From NCBI GenBank assembly GCA_902836725.1, contig CADFRV010000060.1, positions 1-12,124 on the forward strand: DNA of 12,124 bases, in the 5' to 3' direction. Under the pieces are notes generated by a model. The model was not told the DNA's origin. It saw nothing but the letters and a program-made list of their open reading frames with translations, and did not search any database. Positions 1 to 7,946 of this stretch are shown one piece after another; positions within the stretch are counted from its first letter, which is position 1, and each line of letters begins with the position of its first letter. Made by a program: the position numbers and the translations under genes. This stretch comes from Muribaculaceae bacterium (GTDB taxonomy: Bacteria; Bacteroidota; Bacteroidia; Bacteroidales; Muribaculaceae).

Positions 1-30
1 AAAACACAATAACCGCCCATGAGAAAAAAG

Positions 31-63
31 TATCCGGAACGGAGCGCCACTCCATCCCGGATA
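31..63 (+). other. Hairpin in the leader upstream of the susC-like gene
   Basis: Seen: TATCCGG (31-37) is perfectly complementary to CCGGATA (57-63). Inside it GGAG (41-44) pairs with CTCC (50-53) around a 5-nt loop, separated by a 3x3 internal loop. There is no T-run directly after it. It could be a weak terminator of an upstream gene outside the window or a structured part of the susC leader. A 15-codon reading frame (19-66) runs through it, ending in TGA just after the stem. Confidence 0.35.
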
Positions 64-70
64 TGAAATA

Positions 71-108
71 ATCAACTTTTCCGCATCAGAGTGTTACACT
101 CTGTTGAT
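71..108. promoter_or_regulatory. Palindromic site upstream of the sus operon, candidate operator or promoter
   Basis: Seen: CAGAGTGT (87-94) and ACACTCTG (96-103) form a perfect inverted repeat around a single T. An outer pair, ATCAAC (71-76) and GTTGAT (103-108), is also complementary. The site lies 55 bases before the susC ATG, a suitable distance for a promoter-proximal operator. No good match to the Bacteroidetes primary-sigma -33/-7 pair is visible in 64-158, so an alternative (ECF) sigma factor or an activator would fit. The function is inference. Confidence 0.4.
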
Positions 109-158
109 CTGATCTATGTGAATAACAACCTAGTTAACAAACTAATACTTAAAAGTTA

Positions 159-3100
159 ATGCTACAAAATTACACATTTATAGCGGATAAGCGAGGTGTA
201 AGAAGAAGTTTTCTACTCTTTTTCAGCTTATTTTTGCTACAAGTAACAGCTTTTGCTCAAAATGATGTGCGGATCACCATCCGTGAGAACAATATCACAA
301 TCATTGAAGCATTGAAGAAAGTGGAAAAGCAGTCGGGATTGTCCATTGGATACAACAACTCACTGCTGCGTGACAAACCTGCCCTCAATCTCAATCTGGA
401 CAAAGCCGGACTGGATTATTCTCTCTCTACCATCTTGAAAGGTACAGGCTTCACCTACGAATTGAAAGGTAAATACATTAAAATTATTCCCCAACCGGTA
501 CAGGAAAAGACGTCTTCCGGCAAACAAATCAAAGGAAAAGTGACAGACGAAACGGGTGAGCCGCTTATCGGTGCAAGTATCCTTGCCGAAGGCACAACAG
601 CGGGTACTGCAACCGACATTGACGGTAACTATACCATCAATGCCCCCTCAAACGGTACGCTCGTGTTCTCCTATGTGGGTTATGACACGCAGAAAGTGCC
701 TGTAGAGGGACGCTCCACAATCAATGTCACCATGCAGGAAAGCTCGGTTATGCTTAACGAAGTGGTTGCCATCGGTTACGGAACAGTAAAGAAATCCGAC
801 GCCACCGGTTCTGTGGCTGTGATCAAGCCTGACGAAGTGGAGGCCGGTCTGGCAACCTCCGTGCAGGACATGCTCGTGGGACAGACCCCCGGTGTGGTTG
901 TAACCACCGCCGGCGGCCCTGAAGGCAACGCCAACATCCGCATCCGCGGCGGCTCATCGCTCAACGCATCCAACGACCCCCTTATCGTGATCGACGGTGT
1001 GCCCCTGAGCAACGACGGAGTGCAGGGTATGAGCAACTCCCTCGGTATGATTTCTCCTGAGAATATCGAGAGCATGACAGTGCTCAAGGACGCTTCGGCA
1101 ACCGCCATTTACGGTTCGCGCGCGTCCAACGGTGTGATCATCATTACTACCAAGAAAGGCAAGAGCGGCAAGCCCCAGGTGAACTTCTCGGCCAACATGT
1201 ATGTGAACACACCCCGCAAGAAATATGAGACAATGAGCACCGAGCAGTTCCGTCAGGCTGTCATCGCACGCTCCAAAGAGGGATCGGCCATCCGCGCCCT
1301 CCTCGGCGAGGCCGACACCAACTGGCAGGACGAAGTGCTCCGCACCACAGTAAGCTCCGACTACAACCTGAGCGTGGGAGGTACCACAGGCATACTGCCT
1401 TATCACGTGAACCTCAGCTACACCAACTCAAACGGTATCATCAAGACCTCCAAGATGGACCGTGTGACACTCGGCTTCAATCTCTCGCCCAAGTTCTTCG
1501 ACGAGCACCTGAAGGTCAACGCCACCGCCAAAGGATATTACATCCGCAACGACTTCGGCAACGAGGGCGCCGTCTACAACGCCATCTCCTACAACCCCAC
1601 ACAGCCCGTGCGCAGCTGGATCCCCGCCGCAGGCAACGCCGGACAGCAGTATCTCTGGAACGGATACTACCAGCACACACAGGCCAACGAGAAGCATGAC
1701 CAGAAGGGTATCTCCTTCATGAACAACGCCGACATCAACCCTGTGTCGAACCTCATGGAGCGCGACAACTACGCCAATGTATACAGAAGCAACGGCAACC
1801 TGCAGCTCGACTACTCTTTCCACTTCCTTCCTGAACTCCACGCCAACCTCAACCTCGGTTACGACGTGACCAAGACCAACGAGACCAACCGTGTGGAAGC
1901 CAACTCCGGTATCGCATGGAAGGACGGCAACCAGCAGTTCGGCGGCGGCTACGGCAAAGACACATACCAGTTCACATCGAACACCCTTCTCGAGTTCTAC
2001 CTCAACTACAACAAGGAATTCGAGGCCATCAAGTCGAACCTCGACGTAGTGGCAGGTTACTCCTGGCAGCGTTTCTACCGCGAGAGCAACAACAACGGCG
2101 ACGTGCCCTTCACAGCCGAATACTACTATCCTTATCTTGTGGGCGACACATACATGATCGACGTGGTGCCCGGTACAGAAGACAACATCGGCAAGCCTTT
2201 CGTGCCCAGCCCCCTCTCGGCCGACGGCAAATACTACTCCAAGGAGCATCTGCAGCTGCTTTCGTTCTACGGACGTATCAACTACGGCCTGATGAACCGC
2301 TACCTCCTCACATTCACACTCCGCGGCGATGCCACATCGCGTTTCTCCAAAGACAACCGCTGGGGTATCTTCCCCGCCGTGGCTCTGGCATGGAAACTCA
2401 ACGAAGAGGCATTCCTGCAGGACGCATCAGGATGGCTGAGCGACCTCAAGCTCCGTCTGGGCTGGGGTAAGACCGGCCAGCAGGCTGTAGGTTCGGTCAA
2501 CAACTACACCACCACATACCAGATGAGCCAGGGTACATCGCTTTATCCCGACGGCCTCACCGGATGGTACAACCCCGTATTCCCCAACGGTGTAAGCCCC
2601 GACCTCAAGTGGGAGACAACCACCACATGGAACGGCGCCTTCGACTTCGGTTTCATCAACAACCGCATCACCGGCAGCATCGAGGGTTACTACCGCAAGA
2701 CCACAGACCTTCTCTCATTCGTGAACGTGCCCGCGGCTTCCTCTCCCGTGAACATGCTCAACCAGAACATCGGCGACCTCGAGAACTACGGTGTTGAATT
2801 CAACATCATGGCACGCCCCGTGGTGACCAACAACTTCACATGGACCCTCACATACAACGTGGGCTGGAACCATAACGAGATCACACGCCTGAACGACCCC
2901 AACGCTGTCTACACCACCGGTCCCTCCATCGGCTCGCAGGGTCTGACCGCCATGGTGAACGCCGTGGGACACCCCGCCAACTCCTTCTACCTCTGGCAGC
3001 AGGTGTATGACGAGAGCGGCAACCCCGTGGAAGGTGTATATGTGGACCAGAACGGCGACGGCGCCATCGACCAGGCCGACCGCGTGTTCCGCCACTCGAA

Positions 3101-3533
3101 AGACCCCAAGGTGACAATGACATTCGGCTCAAACTTCCGCTGGAAGAGCTGGGATCTCGGCTTCAACCTGCGTGCGTCGCTCGGCAACTACGTTTACAAC
3201 AACGTGGAGTCCAGCAACAGCAGCTACTCACGCATGTTCACCTACGGCCTCCACAACCTCGTGAAAGCCGACAACTACTTCGAGAAAGACCAGAGCCTCA
3301 GCGACTACTACCTGCGCAACGCCTCGTTCCTCCGCTGTGACAACATCACACTCGGATACACATGGGACAACCTCGTGCAAGGCAACCTGCGCCTGCGTCT
3401 CTTCGGAGCCGTACAGAACCCCTTCGTGATCACCAAGTACAACGGCATCGATCCTGAACTTTCAGACGGTGTGGAGGCATCTCCCTATCCCAAAGCCACC
3501 ACATACTCGCTCGGTCTCGTAGCTACATTCTAA
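159..3533 (+). CDS. susC: SusC/RagA-family TonB-dependent outer-membrane transporter with STN domain
   Basis: This is the 1124-aa energised outer-membrane pore of a glycan uptake system, working with the SusD-like lipoprotein encoded 32 bases downstream. Seen in order: a signal peptide (about residues 1-33, ending TAFA before QN); a secretin/TonB N-terminal (STN) domain (about 36-110); a carboxypeptidase-regulatory-like domain (about 122-193, KGKVTDETGEPLIGASI...); a TonB-box-like stretch (LNEVVAIGYG); a plug domain; the SusC signature YGSRASNGVIIITTKKGK starting at residue 318; then a beta-barrel ending in an aromatic C-terminus (LGLVATF). A DQNGDGAID loop (963-971) resembles calcium-binding loops and recurs in SusC proteins. 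STN domains usually signal to FecR-type anti-sigma factors, so regulation by an ECF sigma/anti-sigma pair is likely, though none is in the window. Odd: 181-540 is about 41% G+C by my count, while later parts reach 55-58%. The specific substrate is not readable. Confidence 0.95.
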   Translation: MLQNYTFIADKRGVRRSFLLFFSLFLLQVTAFAQNDVRITIRENNITIIEALKKVEKQSGLSIGYNNSLLRDKPALNLNLDKAGLDYSLSTILKGTGFTYELKGKYIKIIPQPVQEKTSSGKQIKGKVTDETGEPLIGASILAEGTTAGTATDIDGNYTINAPSNGTLVFSYVGYDTQKVPVEGRSTINVTMQESSVMLNEVVAIGYGTVKKSDATGSVAVIKPDEVEAGLATSVQDMLVGQTPGVVVTTAGGPEGNANIRIRGGSSLNASNDPLIVIDGVPLSNDGVQGMSNSLGMISPENIESMTVLKDASATAIYGSRASNGVIIITTKKGKSGKPQVNFSANMYVNTPRKKYETMSTEQFRQAVIARSKEGSAIRALLGEADTNWQDEVLRTTVSSDYNLSVGGTTGILPYHVNLSYTNSNGIIKTSKMDRVTLGFNLSPKFFDEHLKVNATAKGYYIRNDFGNEGAVYNAISYNPTQPVRSWIPAAGNAGQQYLWNGYYQHTQANEKHDQKGISFMNNADINPVSNLMERDNYANVYRSNGNLQLDYSFHFLPELHANLNLGYDVTKTNETNRVEANSGIAWKDGNQQFGGGYGKDTYQFTSNTLLEFYLNYNKEFEAIKSNLDVVAGYSWQRFYRESNNNGDVPFTAEYYYPYLVGDTYMIDVVPGTEDNIGKPFVPSPLSADGKYYSKEHLQLLSFYGRINYGLMNRYLLTFTLRGDATSRFSKDNRWGIFPAVALAWKLNEEAFLQDASGWLSDLKLRLGWGKTGQQAVGSVNNYTTTYQMSQGTSLYPDGLTGWYNPVFPNGVSPDLKWETTTTWNGAFDFGFINNRITGSIEGYYRKTTDLLSFVNVPAASSPVNMLNQNIGDLENYGVEFNIMARPVVTNNFTWTLTYNVGWNHNEITRLNDPNAVYTTGPSIGSQGLTAMVNAVGHPANSFYLWQQVYDESGNPVEGVYVDQNGDGAIDQADRVFRHSKDPKVTMTFGSNFRWKSWDLGFNLRASLGNYVYNNVESSNSSYSRMFTYGLHNLVKADNYFEKDQSLSDYYLRNASFLRCDNITLGYTWDNLVQGNLRLRLFGAVQNPFVITKYNGIDPELSDGVEASPYPKATTYSLGLVATF

Positions 3534-3565
3534 TTACTTTCAGCACCTAATAAATTTAGTATAAA

Positions 3566-5152
3566 ATGAATATCAAGAAATATCTGATGCTCGGCGGTGC
3601 AGCGTTGATACTGGGATCTGCAACATCCTCCTGTGTCGGCGACCTTGACCTCGAGCCCATCGACCCCTCGCAGATTTTCGCCGATCCAAGCTCCCCCGAG
3701 TTCGTGAGCCGCTCTTTCGCCGAATGCTACGCTCTGATGGGCCTTTGCGGCAACTCCGATCCCGGCAGCTCCAACCTTACCGTGCCCGACGCCGGCGCTT
3801 CGGTATACACCCGTCTTATCTTCGAGATGGAGGAATTCCCCACCGACGAGGCTTTCTGGGTATGGGAGGACAACGGTCTGCGCGACATGTGCACAACCAG
3901 TTTCTCAGCCGACAACAAGCAGGTGGAGATCGCATACAGCCGCTTCTTCCAGCATATCGCCGTATGCAACGACTTCCTGGCCAACACCGAGGGCGCGACC
4001 GATGACGCCACAGTGCGCATGCGCGACGAAGTGCGCGCACTCCGTGCCATGACCTACTTCTGGGTGTGCGACATCTTCGGCAACGCCACTTTCACGCTCG
4101 CCAAGCCCGACGGCTCCATACAGCCCCCGCAGCTTGCCCGCGCCGAGCTGTATGCATGGCTCGTGGGTGAGCTGAACGACCTGCTCACAAACGGCCATCT
4201 CGCTGACACCCCCGTCTACGGCCGTGTAGGCAAGGATGGTGTGGAAGCCCTTCTGGCACGTGTGTACCTCAACGCAGAGGTTTACACCGACGGCGCCGTA
4301 TCGGCATGGGACAAGTGTCTCACACACTGTAACAATATCATCACACGCCACAAAGGCACCGGTTTCATGGGCTCAGGCCTCGCAAACCACTATCTCTACC
4401 TCTTCTCACGCGAGAACGAGCAGTACATGCCCGGCGGCGGCAACACTGCCGAGAACGAGATTCTCTGGGGCGTGCCTTTCGACGAAGACAAGATGCAGAG
4501 CTACGGCGGCACCACATTCCTCCTGGCAGGAGCGCTCGGATCAGGTATGTATGGCTCGCAGGCTTCCTGGAGCTGCCTCACCGCACGCGAACCCCTCTCG
4601 AACCGCTTCGAGGGAGGCGACCTCCGCACACAGCTCTGGCTCAAGGGTAACGGCATAGAGAACCAGGCTTTCCTCGACTTCTCAATCGCCGGATACCAGC
4701 CTCTGAAATGGACTAACCTCACACCCGACGGCAACGGCGGATTCTCCTCCACTGTGAAGGCAAGCACATTCTGCTCCGCAGACCTCGCCATGATACGTCT
4801 GGCCGACGTCTACCTCATGCGTGCCGAATGTTTCCTCCACGGACAGGGCAACCTCACAGACGCCCTCGAGGGTATCAATTTCCTGCGTCTCCGCGCCGGT
4901 GTGGCTCCCTGGGATGAATTCGACGAGGAGAGCCTCCTCGACGAGCGCTCGCGCGAGCTTTACTTCGAGATGACACGCCGCTCCGACCTCATCCGCTTCG
5001 GCAAGTATGTAGGCAACGGCCAGAGCATCTGGGCATGGAAGGGCAACGCACGCAACGGTCAGCGCATCGACCGCCGCTATCTGCTGATGCCTATCCCCAC
5101 CAACATCCTTTCGGCACAGCCCTCGTTCAAACAGAACCCCGGCTACAATTGA
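3566..5152 (+). CDS. susD: SusD/RagB-family surface glycan-binding lipoprotein
   Basis: This 528-aa lipoprotein should form the lid over the SusC-like barrel and deliver bound glycan to it at the cell surface. Seen: a short hydrophobic signal peptide with a lipobox (ATSSC, lipidated Cys23), followed by an acidic stretch (VGDLDLEP) like the export signal of surface-exposed Bacteroidetes lipoproteins. The helical body has the SusD/RagB pattern RDEVRALRAMTYFWVCDIFG and the near-terminal RSRELYFEMTRRSDLIRFGK. The C-terminus (LLMPIPTNILSAQPSFKQNP, then GYN) is the classic SusD ending. The start has AT-rich sequence upstream (AATAAATTTAG) and no Shine-Dalgarno, as is normal in this phylum. It is in the same operon as the preceding transporter gene, with a 32-base gap. 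Ligand specificity cannot be read. Confidence 0.95.
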   Translation: MNIKKYLMLGGAALILGSATSSCVGDLDLEPIDPSQIFADPSSPEFVSRSFAECYALMGLCGNSDPGSSNLTVPDAGASVYTRLIFEMEEFPTDEAFWVWEDNGLRDMCTTSFSADNKQVEIAYSRFFQHIAVCNDFLANTEGATDDATVRMRDEVRALRAMTYFWVCDIFGNATFTLAKPDGSIQPPQLARAELYAWLVGELNDLLTNGHLADTPVYGRVGKDGVEALLARVYLNAEVYTDGAVSAWDKCLTHCNNIITRHKGTGFMGSGLANHYLYLFSRENEQYMPGGGNTAENEILWGVPFDEDKMQSYGGTTFLLAGALGSGMYGSQASWSCLTAREPLSNRFEGGDLRTQLWLKGNGIENQAFLDFSIAGYQPLKWTNLTPDGNGGFSSTVKASTFCSADLAMIRLADVYLMRAECFLHGQGNLTDALEGINFLRLRAGVAPWDEFDEESLLDERSRELYFEMTRRSDLIRFGKYVGNGQSIWAWKGNARNGQRIDRRYLLMPIPTNILSAQPSFKQNPGYN

Positions 5153-5206
5153 TCGCAGCCCGCGACAGACAAGTGTTTTACCAAAACGCAAAATCATTAA
5201 GACATC

Positions 5207-6217
5207 ATGAGAAAATTTTCTATATTGTTTGCCCTCCTGGCTGCCGGCGTGGCCTTCACTGCCTGCGACGAGACCAAGGATGACAACCCTGTGCTCCGCA
5301 CACACGAGGGACAGCCGCAGGTCAACTTCCTCAACGCCCCCTCGCTGCAGAACACATATATCGACTTCACGGAAGAGAACAAGCAGGACAACCTGCACCT
5401 CACCTGCTCGCAGCCCACGGAATACGGCCTGGCTACCACAGTCAACTATTTCGTGCAGGTATCCCTCGACCCCAAATTCTCCTATTACGGCGAGGTGCCC
5501 AACGGTTTCACCGACTGCGGCCAGATCAATCCCACCAACGACGGTGTGGCTGAAGCCATCTGCACATTCATGCAGGAGCAGAAACGCGCCGAGCTCGGCA
5601 ATCCCGACTATGAGCTTACCGTTGACGATATCATGGCATACAGCGACACGTATTATCCCGCCTATGTGCGTCTGCGCTCGCAGGTGGTAGGTATTTCCGA
5701 CAACGCCATTCCCGGCACCGAATACATTTCGAACGTCGTTGAGTACAAGCATGTGTTCGTGCAGTACAAGGCTCTGGTTCCGCCTGACAAACAGGCAGGT
5801 GTGTTCATCATGGGCGGCATGAACGGATGGGCGGCTCAACCCGAGTATGAGTTCTTCACAACCAAGGTGAAAGGTACCTTCATCACCAAGCCGGTGGTTG
5901 TCGACGCCAATGTGACCTTCAAGATCTCCCCCGCGTCGTGGAACAGCGACTTCCCCTTCAGCGGCGGCGTTACCCTCAATGGCGGTGGCAACGGCGACGA
6001 GGCTGTTGACTTCGGCGATCCGTTCTCACTCAACAACGACAGCAACTCGGGCAACCTTTATACCACCGAGAACTTCAACGGTATGATGGTGCTCATCCAG
6101 AAGGGCAAGAACTTCACTCTTACTCTCGTGCCCATTGGTGAGGTGAAGGATTACCAGAACATCAACGGTATCCTCGGTCCGGAACTCAAGGCTGTTTACG
6201 AACCCTATCTCGATTAA
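5207..6217 (+). CDS. susE: SusE-like outer-membrane glycan-binding lipoprotein
   Basis: This 336-aa lipoprotein is probably a surface glycan-binding accessory of the operon. Seen: a signal peptide with lipobox FTAC (Cys20) and the acidic stretch CDETKDDNPVL, which is typical of SusE N-termini. An Ig-like SusE N-terminal domain covers roughly 22-150 (LHLTCSQPTEYGLATTVNYF). A C-terminal beta-sandwich module starts at VFIMGGMNGW (from residue 199) and resembles a SusE/SusF carbohydrate-binding module. Only one clear module is seen, and the protein is shorter than Bacteroides thetaiotaomicron SusE (about 390 aa, two binding modules). Positions 5175-5187 in the 54-base gap after susD hold a small GTTTT/AAAAC inverted repeat. 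The SusE/F family assignment is firm. Starch as ligand is only inferred from the SusCDEF gene order. Confidence 0.85.
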   Translation: MRKFSILFALLAAGVAFTACDETKDDNPVLRTHEGQPQVNFLNAPSLQNTYIDFTEENKQDNLHLTCSQPTEYGLATTVNYFVQVSLDPKFSYYGEVPNGFTDCGQINPTNDGVAEAICTFMQEQKRAELGNPDYELTVDDIMAYSDTYYPAYVRLRSQVVGISDNAIPGTEYISNVVEYKHVFVQYKALVPPDKQAGVFIMGGMNGWAAQPEYEFFTTKVKGTFITKPVVVDANVTFKISPASWNSDFPFSGGVTLNGGGNGDEAVDFGDPFSLNNDSNSGNLYTTENFNGMMVLIQKGKNFTLTLVPIGEVKDYQNINGILGPELKAVYEPYLD

Positions 6218-6237
6218 CAAAGTAAAGAAGCAGCCCG

Positions 6238-6271
6238 GGAAAGCGGTCGGCACGCTTCCGCACCGCTTTCC
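6238..6271 (+). promoter_or_regulatory. GC-rich intercistronic hairpin between susE and susF
   Basis: Seen: GGAAAGCGGT (6238-6247) and ACCGCTTTCC (6262-6271) are perfectly complementary, with an inner CGG/CCG pairing (6248-6250 with 6258-6260). The sequence after it (GGCGGCCGCT) is GC-rich and has no T-run, so it is not a standard intrinsic terminator. It sits in the longest gap of the operon (110 bases). A role in mRNA stability or processing, lowering or separating susF output, is inference. Confidence 0.55.
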
Positions 6272-6327
6272 GGCGGCCGCTGACAGACGATCATCTCTAA
6301 CAAGTTACCAAAACATCACTGAAAGAA

Positions 6328-7761
6328 ATGAAAAAATTCAGCATAATGCTTCTTGGCGCTCTTACACTGGCCGCATTCTCGGCCTGTGACGAGGCACCCG
6401 CAGTGCCCCCGATGCAGAGCAACCCGCAGGAGCCGGTATTGACAACCGGAGACATCGCTGCCCAGGTGCAGGGAGTGCTCTCCACACCCGCCACGGTCAT
6501 CGACCTGCAGCAGTATGTGGACAACTCGCTTATCAACGTTGTCGAGCAGCAGTCTGTGAAGAACCTTCCCGAGGGCGCCCAGGTGAAATATTACATGGAG
6601 CTTTCACCCTCCGCCGATTTCGGCGGCCAGGTGGAGACACTTGACATCGAGTTCATCGACTCGAATATCGGTTATGTCGACGCACAGCGCTGGAGCAACG
6701 CCCAGATCGCCATCTTCGGCAAGAACCCCGAGAAAGTGCGCGACGTATATTATCGCATACCGGTGTATGTGCAGCTCGACGGCACCGCATACCGCTATGA
6801 GTCGGATACATATTATGTAGGCAGCGGCATGCTCAAGGTGCGCTGCATCGATACCGGTTTCGTGATCTATCCCGAGTATTATCTGCTCGGCAACGCCACC
6901 ACATGGGATCTGGCGGAAGCTGGCGCCTTCAAGTTCCGCCATTCCGATTCTGACCCCTATGATGACCCCGTATTCACCTATATTGTGGAAGTCGGTGCCG
7001 ACAGTTACTGGAAGATAGCTTCCTCCAGGACACTTGAGACTAATGACTGGGCTACGGTATACGGTCCTGCCGACGACGGTGACGAGAATCTGGTAGGCAA
7101 GCTCTTCGAGGGTGGCCAGGCAGGCAAGATTGCCGAGGCCGGCAAGTATCTCTTCACCATCAACATGGAGACACTTGACTACACCATCGAGCCGTTCAAC
7201 CGCCCCGAATATCTCTGCACTCCCGGCAATGCCAACGGATGGACGCAGACCGCTTCCAACTGGCTGCACTACTTCGAGAGCAATGACGCATCTTATTTCT
7301 ACGGCGCTATAGTTCTCGACGGCATATTCAAGCTCACCGACGGCAACACATGGGACAATGACAAGACATGGGGTCTCGACGGCGATAAGGGTGAAGGTTT
7401 CCTCGCACAGCCGGGCAACGATATCCCCGTGCCCCAGAAGGGACTTTACTGGACAAAGGTCGACCTCGTTGCCAAGACCTATTCGCTCACACTTGTAGAA
7501 AGCCTCGGCGTGATCGGCGGCGGTGACTGGGATACCCAGCGCAACCTCACCCCCAATGCCGATTTCACCATCTGGGAAGGCGACATGACCATCAACGGCG
7601 AATGGAAGCTCCGCATCAACGACAACTGGGATTATAACTTCGGTGGCGAACTTGTGGCTCCTGAATTCAACGGCGCCAATTTCACCGAAAGCCCGGGCAC
7701 ATGCCATGTGGTTGTCAACTTCACCGGCAACTGGCCTGTGATCGACGTTCAGCCCCTCTGA
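6328..7761 (+). CDS. susF: SusF-like multi-module glycan-binding lipoprotein
   Basis: This 477-aa surface lipoprotein should hold glycan near the transporter. Its length is close to Bacteroides thetaiotaomicron SusF (about 485 aa). Seen: a signal peptide with lipobox FSAC (Cys20) and CDEAP after it. An N-terminal Ig-like SusE/F domain covers about 25-170. Three related beta-sandwich modules follow: about 184-290 (YYLLGNATTWD ... GKYLFTINMETLDYTI), 294-390 (YLCTPGNANGW ... GLYWTKVDLVAKTYSLTL) and 392-477, which carries GEWKLRINDNWDYNFGG at 424-440. That last motif matches the pattern of the SusE/SusF starch-binding modules, where exposed aromatics and nearby polar residues contact alpha-glucan. 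It is the last gene of the operon, 110 bases after susE, and is followed by a hairpin terminator. Alpha-glucan binding is plausible but not proven. Confidence 0.87.
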   Translation: MKKFSIMLLGALTLAAFSACDEAPAVPPMQSNPQEPVLTTGDIAAQVQGVLSTPATVIDLQQYVDNSLINVVEQQSVKNLPEGAQVKYYMELSPSADFGGQVETLDIEFIDSNIGYVDAQRWSNAQIAIFGKNPEKVRDVYYRIPVYVQLDGTAYRYESDTYYVGSGMLKVRCIDTGFVIYPEYYLLGNATTWDLAEAGAFKFRHSDSDPYDDPVFTYIVEVGADSYWKIASSRTLETNDWATVYGPADDGDENLVGKLFEGGQAGKIAEAGKYLFTINMETLDYTIEPFNRPEYLCTPGNANGWTQTASNWLHYFESNDASYFYGAIVLDGIFKLTDGNTWDNDKTWGLDGDKGEGFLAQPGNDIPVPQKGLYWTKVDLVAKTYSLTLVESLGVIGGGDWDTQRNLTPNADFTIWEGDMTINGEWKLRINDNWDYNFGGELVAPEFNGANFTESPGTCHVVVNFTGNWPVIDVQPL

Positions 7762-7793
7762 CAACATTCATTCTGTCAGTACCATAATTAAAG

Positions 7794-7833
7794 ACTGCGC
7801 TGTGTCAGAAATGACGCGGCGCAGTTCCGTTTT
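7794..7833 (+). terminator. Intrinsic terminator of the sus-like operon
   Basis: Seen: ACTGCGC (7794-7800) pairs with GCGCAGT (7819-7825). The stem continues through a T-G wobble and GTGTCA/TGACGC (7802-7807 with 7812-7817), closed by a GAAA tetraloop (7808-7811). It is followed by TTCCGTTTT. It begins 33 bases after the susF stop, which fits rho-independent termination with an imperfect T-run. Confidence 0.75.
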
Positions 7834-7887
7834 CACGCCGGTGCGGGGCTGACATTTTGCACGCCACCTTCGGCGGCTCGCGGGTAT

Positions 7888-7929
7888 AAAATAGAAAAAA
7901 TCCAGACATGTCTGGATTTTTTCTATTTT
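7888..7929. terminator. 42-bp perfect palindrome, bidirectional terminator
   Basis: Seen: two 21-nt arms (7888-7908 and 7909-7929) are exactly complementary with no spacer. The core is TCCAGACATGTCTGGA, flanked by an A6 run on one side and a T6 run on the other, so each strand reads stem followed by T-run. It lies 17 bases beyond the stop of the - strand toxin-like gene and downstream of the + strand sus operon. It therefore terminates converging transcripts from both sides. The GC-rich stretch 7834-7887 before it has no feature I recognise. Confidence 0.85.
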
Positions 7930-7946
7930 GGGGATTTGGAATTTTC

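Noticed and set aside
1428..2249. 273-aa open frame on the - strand and a 184-aa frame on the + strand (1916-2470) inside susC
   Set aside because: Both lie within the SusC barrel region and have low-complexity compositions (Val-rich, Arg/Pro-rich) typical of off-frame reading of GC-rich genes.
4682..5839. 385-aa open frame on the - strand across the susD/susE junction
   Set aside because: It lies opposite two well-supported lipoprotein genes and crosses their intergenic gap. It has no family resemblance, and its composition is the reverse-strand shadow of GC-biased codons.
6604..7767. 387-aa open frame on the - strand opposite susF
   Set aside because: It is complementary to the SusF-like gene with its clear lipobox and repeated modules. 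It shows no recognisable motif and is a shadow frame.
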